Below, piece by piece: positions 1-5,276 of a DNA stretch of 6,962 nucleotides. The notes beneath the pieces were generated by a model. The model worked only from the letters and a program-made list of their open reading frames with translations. It was not told the DNA's origin and did not search any database. Position 1 is the stretch's first letter; each line of letters starts with the position of its first letter. Source of the stretch: Syntrophomonadaceae bacterium (GTDB lineage Bacteria > Bacillota_D > Dethiobacteria > DTU022); NCBI GenBank assembly GCA_003562605.1, contig PWUG01000039.1:1-6962 (forward strand), given 5' to 3'. The position numbers and the translations under genes were made by a program.

Positions 1-291
1 GACGAATGGGTAAAAATTATGGAGGATGCCGGGGTATCCTGCGGGCGTATCCGCACTATAGACCAGGTTTTAAGCGATCCGCATGTCGATGCCCGCGAAA
101 TGGTGCTCGAAATAGAACACCCGAAAGCCGGCATGATCAAGCTTACCGGCGTGCCGGTCAAACTATCGCTGACACCCGGTGAGGTTACAGCAGCGCCTCC
201 GACACTTGGTCAGCATACAGATCAGATTCTGGAAGAGATTGGCTATTCGAATGTCGATATAGCAAATTTTCGTGAAAAAGGTATCATTTAA
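1..291 (+). CDS. CoA-transferase family III (CaiB/BaiF) protein, C-terminal fragment
   Basis: The reading frame is open from base 1 and ends at TAA 289-291, giving the last 96 residues of a protein that starts upstream of the window. The fragment has the usual C-terminal layout of family III CoA-transferases: a DEWV..MEDAGVSCGRI segment, then the TIDQVLSDPHVDAREMV segment, then TGVPVKLS, and finally LGQHTDQILEEIGYS before a short helical end. Enzymes of this family move CoA between carboxylic acids, as in formyl-CoA:oxalate, carnitine and benzylsuccinate CoA-transferases. The catalytic aspartate lies in the N-terminal part, outside the window, so neither activity nor substrate can be judged. 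It is followed after 40 bases by the DUF2877 gene on the same strand with no terminator between them, which suggests co-transcription. Family assignment is firm; the substrate is unknown. Confidence 0.9.
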   Translation, partial: DEWVKIMEDAGVSCGRIRTIDQVLSDPHVDAREMVLEIEHPKAGMIKLTGVPVKLSLTPGEVTAAPPTLGQHTDQILEEIGYSNVDIANFREKGII

Positions 292-331
292 CGCAATAGA
301 TGCATCTTGCTTTCGGAATGAAAGGACGATA

Positions 332-1222
332 ATGCATCAACAAGGCAGCAATGCTATCAAGGCAGACTGGTTTGCTGATGATCTCAGGCTATACAGAGAT
401 CAGTACAGTTTAAATTTGCTTTCCGTTCATAAACATGTAATTAATTTTCAGGTTGACAAGTGGCCGCATTTATTGATGATAGCCGACCCTGCCCTGGAGC
501 GGGGGCCGGCTACTGTTGGTTTGGCCCGGAGAGACTTCATATTGCTTTCCGGCAAGGTCAACGAAATTGGAAGCAGATGGTTCGGGCCTTCTACGATCGA
601 ACTTATAAGCAACGGAAAGATTTTAAGCGTCCATTGGCGCGAAGGCAGTGCAGTATCCTTTGCCCCAATCAGGTTGACCGGTTTCGATCTGCAATTGTTG
701 AAATCAACAGCAACAGCCTATCGCGACATGTTGGCAAAATATGCCACACCTTCAGCCAGCGCTGTTTTGTTGGGTTTTCAGGGTGGCGATGAATACTTCC
801 GGCATGAAATATCAGGCACTTTTCCTCATCTCATTGATTCGCTAATTGCCGCAAGAGAGCAGGATTTTATTGTTTCCTGTCGAAAATTAACCGGCATGGG
901 CCGTGGTTTTTCGCCAACCGGTGATGATTTGATTTACTCAGCACTGATTGCTTTTAACTACTTTTCATATAAACAGGACTTTGCTGAAAAAATACCAGCC
1001 TGCCTCTTTGAAGTTGCTGATTTAACCAATGTAATGGGAAGGCATATGCTGGAAATCGGCCTGAGGGGTCTTGCCCCGGAAGCATTGCAAGCATTGATAA
1101 TGTCGATCACTGCCAATAATCCGGACCATTTAATTTTAAACAGGGTTTTAAAGATAGGATCATATACCGGTTACGATCTTGCGGCAGCTCTTTTGTATTA
1201 CATTCTTAGAATAACCTGTTGA
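332..1222 (+). CDS. allH: DUF2877 protein, AllH/YlbF-like (putative oxamate carbamoyltransferase subunit)
   Basis: This encodes a 296-residue soluble protein. The diagnostic feature is the glycine-rich stretch GMGRGFSPTGDD at about residues 188-199, a variant of the G.GLTPSGDD motif of DUF2877 proteins, followed by a hydrophobic helix (LIYSALIAF). In E. coli the family member YlbF/AllH acts with FdrA (AllF) and YlbE (AllG) as oxamate carbamoyltransferase; the role here is by analogy. The ATG at 332 is chosen because AAAGGA at 321-326 sits five bases upstream. The frame is open back to an ATG at 272, but that start has no ribosome site and would overlap the preceding gene. The protein is somewhat longer than the E. 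coli homologue, which I recall as about 270 residues. Its placement beside a CoA-transferase and ahead of the permease, not after allG, is unusual. Family confidence is good; the function is inferred. Confidence 0.8.
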   Translation: MHQQGSNAIKADWFADDLRLYRDQYSLNLLSVHKHVINFQVDKWPHLLMIADPALERGPATVGLARRDFILLSGKVNEIGSRWFGPSTIELISNGKILSVHWREGSAVSFAPIRLTGFDLQLLKSTATAYRDMLAKYATPSASAVLLGFQGGDEYFRHEISGTFPHLIDSLIAAREQDFIVSCRKLTGMGRGFSPTGDDLIYSALIAFNYFSYKQDFAEKIPACLFEVADLTNVMGRHMLEIGLRGLAPEALQALIMSITANNPDHLILNRVLKIGSYTGYDLAAALLYYILRITC

Positions 1223-1349
1223 AATTAACAGCTTTAGATATTAAAAACAATCACTTAGTGAAAATTTTATATAAATCTCATAAAGGATTTTTAAGGAATG
1301 CATTGAATTTACTTAATTAATAAAAATATCATTTATTCTGATGTGCAAT

Positions 1350-1377
1350 CTGTTTTAGTTAAAACAACAGATATACT
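1350..1377 (+). promoter_or_regulatory. Candidate permease promoter -10 with overlapping imperfect palindrome
   Basis: An imperfect inverted repeat lies at 1350-1370: the outer arms are CTG and CAG and the inner arms TTTTA and TAAAA, with a small bulge. It is directly followed by the -10-like hexamer TATACT at 1372-1377. The palindrome would lie between the -35 and -10 boxes, a place where a repressor commonly binds. It contains TTAGTTAA (1354-1361), one mismatch from the TTGGTTAA core I recall for Bacillus PucR boxes. Such motifs are easy to find by chance in DNA this rich in A and T, so this is only a candidate. Confidence 0.25.
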
Positions 1378-1422
1378 TTAGCATCAAATTAAATTATTTA
1401 AGTTATATAGGGGAGGTGTTGC

Positions 1423-1440
1423 ATGGTTATACAAGTTTGA
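1423..1440 (+). other. Five-codon mini-ORF with strong Shine-Dalgarno (possible leader peptide)
   Basis: The sequence GGGGAGGTG (1410-1418) is the best ribosome site in this spacer. It lies about six bases before an ATG at 1423 that opens a reading frame of only five codons (MVIQV) ending in TGA at 1438-1440. Two further tiny frames follow: ATG 1447 to TGA 1462-1464 (MKINV) and ATG 1461 to TAA 1473-1475 (MKGW), the last two overlapping as ATGA. None is in frame with the permease start. It could be a leader peptide coupling translation to permease expression, or the relic of a displaced start; neither is proven. Confidence 0.25.
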
Positions 1441-1483
1441 ACGTGTATGAAAATAAACGTATGAAAGGATGGTAATAAACAGG

Positions 1484-2920
1484 ATGATTGAAAAAGGAAA
1501 AATGCAGTATACCGTTGATGAAATCCCCAAGCCATTTAGTAAAGCTGTGTTCCTCGGTATTCAGCACGTCCTGACCATGTTCGGCGCAACCGTATCAGTG
1601 CCGCTGCTTTTAGGCCCGATCATGGGTATGACTCCGGAACAGATTGCTGTGCTGATATCCGCAGTTATGCTCGCTTCAGGCGTGGCCACATTCCTGCAGG
1701 TTAACTTTGGAACCAGGCTGCCAATTATCCAGGGAGTATCATTTGCTTTCCTGGGGCCGTTCTTCGGTATTATCGGAGCGGTTGGGGCGATGGGCCCGGA
1801 AGTAACTATGCAGCATATTGCCGGCGCTATTATCCTCGGGTCATTAGTAGAAATGTTTGTCGGGTTTACCGGTATTATCGGCAAGCTGCAGCGGTTTGTA
1901 AGTCCTGTAGTTATCGGGCCGGTTATTGCTTTAATCGGTTTATCATTATGGTATGTCGGAGCGCCCGATGCTGCAACCAATGTATTGCTTGCAACAATAG
2001 TTATCGCTTTAACATTTGTCTTCGCACTTATTCTCGGGCCGAAACAACCGTTTTTCTCTCTCTTTCCAGTCTTACTGGCTGTAGTTATAGCCTGGTTAGT
2101 CGGTTATATCCTTTCATTAAGCGGCGTCTATGCTCCTGGCGATCCCGGCTATATTGATCTTACTGCTGTCGGAACCGCACCATGGTTCCGCTGGAACATT
2201 ATCCTTCCCTGGGGTTTCCCCAAGTTCCAATTTGGCTTCTTCCTGGTTATTCTTGCCGGTTACCTGGCTTCGATGATCGAATCATATGGTGATTATCATG
2301 CTATTAATGAAGCATCTGAAGCAGGAGAGTTAACTGACAAGCAGGTTAGCCGCGGTATCGGTTTTGAAGGGGTCGGCTGTTTCTTTACCGGTATTTTTGG
2401 CGGTTTTGCCAGCACCAGCTATACCGAGAATATCGGCCTCGTCGGCATTACAAGAGTCGCCAGCCGGTATGTAGTTAATATCGGCGTAGTGGTCCTGATC
2501 GTTTTGGGGCTATTCGGCAAATTCGGAGCTGCAGTGTCGTCCATTCCCACACCAATCGTCGGCGGACTTTACTGCGCACTGTTTGGATTGATTGCCTCGA
2601 TCGGGATCAGCAACTCGGCTAAAGCAGACTTAAGCTCGATGCGTAACCAGATGATCATCGGTTTCTGTCTCTTTATGGGTATCAGCGTTCCCGGTATTTT
2701 TAACGGAACCCACTTAAGAGAAGGTGTTCAGCTTTTCTTCGAATGGGCTCCCTGGCTGTCTAATATCATTAACATTGTTGGATCAACCGGGATGGCGGTT
2801 GCCGCTATCTTCGGATTGATACTTGACAACGTAATTCCGGGAACCGATGAAGAACGCGGCCTGGTTAAAAAAGAACGAAAGATCGAACATGAACCAATCA
2901 AGCCTTTTTCTGAGGAATAA
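1484..2920 (+). CDS. NCS2 family nucleobase (xanthine/uracil-type) permease
   Basis: This encodes a very hydrophobic protein of about 478 residues with roughly 14 membrane segments, the size and pattern of NCS2 (nucleobase-ascorbate) proton symporters. Visible signatures are the first helix with GIQHVLTMFGATVSVPLLLG, the QGVSFAFLGPF segment, the segment-8 motif MIESYGD, and the segment-10 motif TSYTENIG. With the start at 1484 the key acids are E266 and E315, 49 residues apart, the same gap as the uracil-binding pair E241/E290 of E. coli UraA. The residue four after E266 is aspartate (D270), as in purine carriers, so the substrate (uracil, xanthine, urate) cannot be fixed. The start is uncertain: 1469, 1484 and 1502 are all in frame. 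AAAGGATGG (1464-1472) favours 1484, though the spacing is long, while 1502 gives the more typical N-terminus MQYTVDEIP. The C-terminus is a charged cytoplasmic tail. A terminator follows directly. Confidence 0.88.
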   Translation: MIEKGKMQYTVDEIPKPFSKAVFLGIQHVLTMFGATVSVPLLLGPIMGMTPEQIAVLISAVMLASGVATFLQVNFGTRLPIIQGVSFAFLGPFFGIIGAVGAMGPEVTMQHIAGAIILGSLVEMFVGFTGIIGKLQRFVSPVVIGPVIALIGLSLWYVGAPDAATNVLLATIVIALTFVFALILGPKQPFFSLFPVLLAVVIAWLVGYILSLSGVYAPGDPGYIDLTAVGTAPWFRWNIILPWGFPKFQFGFFLVILAGYLASMIESYGDYHAINEASEAGELTDKQVSRGIGFEGVGCFFTGIFGGFASTSYTENIGLVGITRVASRYVVNIGVVVLIVLGLFGKFGAAVSSIPTPIVGGLYCALFGLIASIGISNSAKADLSSMRNQMIIGFCLFMGISVPGIFNGTHLREGVQLFFEWAPWLSNIINIVGSTGMAVAAIFGLILDNVIPGTDEERGLVKKERKIEHEPIKPFSEE

Positions 2921-2946
2921 AAAAGAATAAATTGATCAGGACAGGG

Positions 2947-2973
2947 GGGCGGCATGAATGTGCCGCCCTTTTC
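2947..2973 (+). terminator. Intrinsic terminator after the permease gene
   Basis: A perfect 8-bp GC-rich stem, GGGCGGCA (2947-2954) with TGCCGCCC (2961-2968), encloses a six-base loop and is followed by TTTT (2969-2972) then CAATTT. It lies 26 bases after the permease stop codon and ends that transcription unit. It directly abuts, by a few bases, the end of the regulator remnant on the opposite strand. Confidence 0.88.
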
Positions 2974-3291
2974 AATTTCATAGATAGCCTTGCGCTTGGA
3001 GAACTCGAGGGCGGCGATTGTGGCAGCTCTTTCCATAGTCAGGATATCAGGTTCTTAAATCGGGTTATTCATAATAGCGACCATATGCCCGTATTCATAT
3101 TTATCAGCAATCATCGGAATACGGATCGCTTTAATAGTAAGCAGTTTATCGGTATCTGAAGCACACTCCAAAGAGTATTTAACTTCTTCCATATTGTCGA
3201 AGCGAAGTTTTCCTTTTATAATTTCTATGCTGCCTTCTGAAAAAAACAGATCAAGAGGCACCTCTAAGAGGGGGATTTCATATTGGTATAA
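2968..3291 (-). pseudogene. Decayed PucR-family transcriptional regulator remnant
   Basis: Read on the - strand in a single frame, this stretch gives a protein-like sequence with one internal TAA (3055-3057). Before the stop come YEIPLLEVPLDLFFSE, resembling the end of the PucR N-terminal domain, and RIPMIADKYEYGHMVAIMNN, resembling the linker before the GGDEF-like region. After the stop, in the same frame, come ERAATIAALEFSKRKAIYE and IEK, which match the conserved helix of PucR/CdaR proteins (typically ERAATVLALEL..E.A). Intact family members are roughly 400-560 residues; here only about 108 codons survive. The first ~100 residues, probably an internal block after FFSE, and the whole C-terminal helix-turn-helix are missing. 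A TAG at 3322-3324 closes the frame upstream. The GTG at 3259-3261 could open a 68-residue frame, but this would be only part of a domain. Known PucR proteins control purine degradation genes, which fits the neighbours. The assignment rests on pattern recognition, not a search. Confidence 0.62.
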
Positions 3292-3310
3292 GTAAGATCG
3301 ACAATACCAA
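3283..3310. promoter_or_regulatory. 7-bp perfect inverted repeat, possible operator
   Basis: TTGGTAT (3283-3289) and ATACCAA (3304-3310) form a perfect inverted repeat with a 14-base gap. The centre-to-centre distance is 21 bases, two helical turns, as expected for a dimeric regulator. It lies at the edge of the regulator remnant and about 190 bases ahead of fdrA. It may be an operator left from the divergent control region, or coincidence in AT-rich DNA. Confidence 0.22.
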
Positions 3311-3503
3311 AGATAGGTTAGCTATATCAATAAAATTGTAATAATTATATAAAGAAAGAAATCAGATTTATGGTTTTACTCTAAAGGATATTCATTTTAT
3401 ATGTTTAATTTTTAGAAATGTAGATGCAAATATTGTATTATCCATTATAATAGAAATAGTTGGATCGAATTGCTCTACGAGTAATGCAAAGGGGGTAAAT
3501 CAA
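3292..3503 (+). promoter_or_regulatory. Upstream regulatory region of the fdrA operon, with candidate -10 box
   Basis: This AT-rich stretch of about 210 bases has no reading frame of note. A perfect -10 hexamer, TATAAT at 3446-3451, lies 52 bases before the fdrA start codon, which would give a leader of about 45 bases. The -35 position has no good match (best is three of six), so the promoter may depend on an activator. A TTGG...TTGC pair near 3461-3473 resembles a sigma-54 site, but the GG-to-GC gap is 8 bases and not 10. Confidence 0.4.
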
Positions 3504-5051
3504 GTGTTTCTAAAAAGCCATATCTCAAAAAATATTTTTCGGGATTCAGTATATTTAATGCGGCTGTCTGGTACAGTCAGGGAATTCGATGGAGTAATCG
3601 AAGCCGAAGTTATTATCGGCACCGATCATAATAAAAAATTTCTCCGCTCCGGAGGCCTCTGGACAGAAAAAATTGAAACGGAAGCCGGAGCAAACGACTT
3701 GATTATTGCAGTTAAGGCGGAAGATGAAGAAAAAGCGGACAGAGCCATTGAAAGCGCCCTTGAAGAGTTAAACAAATCCGTAGAAAGAGATAATTTACTG
3801 GGCGATTTTGTACCAAGAACCTTTGAAACTGCCTTAAAAAAACTTTCCGGAGCCAACCTGGCCTTGCTTTCAATCCCCGGTCGCTATGTAAAACGGGAAG
3901 CAGATAAGATTCTTGATGCCGGCTTGAACCTGATGATCTTCAGTGACAATGTTCCTCTCGAGACTGAAGTAGAACTAAAGAAGAAAGCCGGGGAAAAAGG
4001 ACTGCTGGTCATGGGCCCTGATTGCGGAACAGCAATTATAAACGGAGTTCCCCTTGCCTTCGCCAATGAAGTTAAGCGTGGGAATATCGGGATTGTTGCC
4101 GCGGCAGGCACCGGCCTTCAGGAGGTTTCGACTTTAATTAACAACTTAGGGGAAGGAATCAGCCAGGGGATCGGCACCGGCGGAAGAGATGTAAAAGCAG
4201 CGGTAGGCGGTATAACCATGATCCAGGGCCTGAAGGCTCTGCTTAACGATGAAAATACCGAAGTAGTTGTTATAATCTCAAAGCCCCCTGATCCTGAAGT
4301 GATGGAAAAGGTGCTTGAAATAGCTTCAACTGGCAAAAAACCTGTTGTGGTTAACTTTATCGGCGGGGATCTTCAGCCGGTCGTAGAAGCAGGTTGCGAA
4401 AGTGCAGCAACCCTAAAAGAAGCCGCCCAAAAAGCGGTGAACCTGTATCGCAAACAGGCTGTAGACAGCATAAGATCTTTTGATACAGCGGATCAGGCGA
4501 TGATTAAAAAAGAAAAGGATCGCTTCAGTGATGGGCAAAAATACCTGCGTGCTCTTTATTCAGGTGGTACCCTCGCTTATGAATCACTGGTTTTGCTGCA
4601 CGAGAGTATAGGGAAAATCTATACAAACCTTAGTTATAAAAACTCCGAAAAAATTGAGGATGTATATAAAAGCAAAGAACATACTATTATTGATTTTGGT
4701 GAAGATGAGTTTACCCAGGGACGCCTGCACCCGATGATTGACCCCGCCCTGCGCAACAGCAGGATTATCGAAGAAGCAAAAGACCCTCAGACTGCCGTTG
4801 TTATGCTCGATTTGGTATTAGGTTACAATGCTCACCCTGATCCGGCCGGCTCAGCTTTGGAAGCGATTAAAGAAGCTAAAGAGATTGCGGAAAAAGAGGG
4901 TCGCCACATTTGTTTTGTAACAACTGTTTGCGGCACTGATGAAGATGTTCAGAACCGAAGCGAACAGGTTGCCAAGCTTGAGAAAGAAGACGTTCTGGTT
5001 TTTTCCAGTAACACCGACGCAGCCGTTTTTGTAGCCAGTTTACTATCCTGA
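3504..5051 (+). CDS. fdrA: FdrA/AllF-type acyl-CoA synthetase-like protein (oxamate carbamoyltransferase subunit), lacking the C-terminal tail
   Basis: This encodes a 515-residue soluble protein built like succinyl-CoA synthetase (alpha-like then beta-like parts). In order: FRDSVYLM near residue 12, the MGPDCGTAI motif with G171-P172-D173-C174-G175, a Rossmann-type glycine loop AAAGTGLQE (199-207), TGGRD (225-229), then HPMIDP (409-414) with a conserved LRN, and GYNAHPDPAG (440-449). All have direct counterparts in E. coli FdrA, recently named AllF, a subunit of oxamate carbamoyltransferase. The start is GTG at 3504, supported by AAAGGGGG at 3488-3495. E. coli FdrA is about 555 residues; this protein stops about 40-50 residues earlier, and the missing tail is encoded by the next gene. 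It heads a unit with that small gene, allG and a xanthine dehydrogenase-type subunit. Family assignment is very firm; the substrate here is inferred. Confidence 0.93.
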   Translation: MFLKSHISKNIFRDSVYLMRLSGTVREFDGVIEAEVIIGTDHNKKFLRSGGLWTEKIETEAGANDLIIAVKAEDEEKADRAIESALEELNKSVERDNLLGDFVPRTFETALKKLSGANLALLSIPGRYVKREADKILDAGLNLMIFSDNVPLETEVELKKKAGEKGLLVMGPDCGTAIINGVPLAFANEVKRGNIGIVAAAGTGLQEVSTLINNLGEGISQGIGTGGRDVKAAVGGITMIQGLKALLNDENTEVVVIISKPPDPEVMEKVLEIASTGKKPVVVNFIGGDLQPVVEAGCESAATLKEAAQKAVNLYRKQAVDSIRSFDTADQAMIKKEKDRFSDGQKYLRALYSGGTLAYESLVLLHESIGKIYTNLSYKNSEKIEDVYKSKEHTIIDFGEDEFTQGRLHPMIDPALRNSRIIEEAKDPQTAVVMLDLVLGYNAHPDPAGSALEAIKEAKEIAEKEGRHICFVTTVCGTDEDVQNRSEQVAKLEKEDVLVFSSNTDAAVFVASLLS

Positions 5052-5093
5052 AATATAGGGCAGTTTTGATTTGATGTAAAGGAGGGGAAAACA

Positions 5094-5255
5094 ATGGAGA
5101 CTCTATTCGAGAACGAGCTAAAAGTTATAAATATGGGACTTGAAAGTTTTGCCGAGACCCTTAAAGAAAGAGGAACAAGCGTTTTACACGTGCGCTGGCA
5201 ACCGCCGGCGATGGGTGACGATGATCTGCTCAGTTTGCTCGATAAATTAAAATAA
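5094..5255 (+). CDS. 53-residue protein corresponding to the detached C-terminal tail of FdrA
   Basis: A short gene of 53 residues with a very strong ribosome site, AAAGGAGGGG (5078-5087), six bases before the ATG. It begins METLFENELKVINMGLESFA, continues HVRWQPPAMG and ends in LLSLLDKLK. As I recall it, the E. coli FdrA tail reads ..LLENVAVINIGLRSFA.., then HYQWSPVAGG, then LARLLERLQ, an alignment over the full length. The gene therefore supplies the tail absent from the 515-residue FdrA just upstream. It is in the same frame as fdrA; only two TGA codons (5049-5051 and 5067-5069) and a linker separate them. It lies 42 bases after fdrA and 21 bases before allG. Probably it is a separate subunit that joins the FdrA-AllG complex. 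Existence of the gene is well supported; its role is inferred. Confidence 0.85.
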   Translation: METLFENELKVINMGLESFAETLKERGTSVLHVRWQPPAMGDDDLLSLLDKLK

Positions 5256-5276
5256 ACCCCTGGAGGTGTAATTTTC

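Larger units (their letters stand above)
1223..1483. other. AT-rich intergenic region ahead of the permease gene
   Basis: About 260 bases without a long reading frame. No convincing intrinsic terminator follows the DUF2877 gene: the hairpin CTGTT(1216-1220)/AACAG(1227-1231) is weak and has no T tract. Two weak promoter-like pairs are visible: TTGAAT 1303-1308 with TATCAT 1327-1332 (18-base gap), and a good -10 TATACT at 1372-1377 with only a poor -35. A strong Shine-Dalgarno (GGGGAGGTG, 1410-1418) precedes a five-codon mini-ORF. I see no purine riboswitch aptamer pattern. The region most likely carries the promoter of the permease gene. Confidence 0.5.

Noticed and set aside
272..331. Earlier start for the DUF2877 gene at 272
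   Set aside because: It overlaps the preceding gene, lacks a ribosome site, and the added residues do not look conserved; ATG 332 has AAAGGA at a proper distance.
1216..1231. Intrinsic terminator after the DUF2877 gene
   Set aside because: The stem is only five weak pairs overlapping the stop codon and lacks a T tract.
1223..1483. Purine riboswitch ahead of the permease
   Set aside because: No conserved three-way junction pattern or loop sequences of the purine aptamer could be found, nor a downstream terminator hairpin.
1561..1980. Long - strand frame inside the permease gene
   Set aside because: It is the antisense shadow of a clearly conserved membrane protein and shows no family resemblance or start signal.
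3055..3261. 68-residue - strand frame with a GTG start as an independent small gene
   Set aside because: The protein-like similarity continues in the same frame on both sides of its ends (upstream of the GTG and beyond the TAA), so it is better explained as part of a broken larger gene. No ribosome site was apparent.
3261..3271. CCTC-TAA-GAGG hairpin
   Set aside because: A four-base stem within former coding sequence, with no T tract or repeat elsewhere; likely chance.
3461..3473. Sigma-54 promoter ahead of fdrA (TTGG...TTGC)
   Set aside because: Only 8 bases separate GG from GC; the sigma-54 consensus needs 10, and spacing is strict.
5049..5093. Selenocysteine or alternative-code reading of the two TGA codons between fdrA and the small gene
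   Set aside because: TGA is the stop of the DUF2877 gene and tryptophan is encoded by TGG throughout; no SECIS-like hairpin was seen, and the strong ribosome site supports separate initiation.
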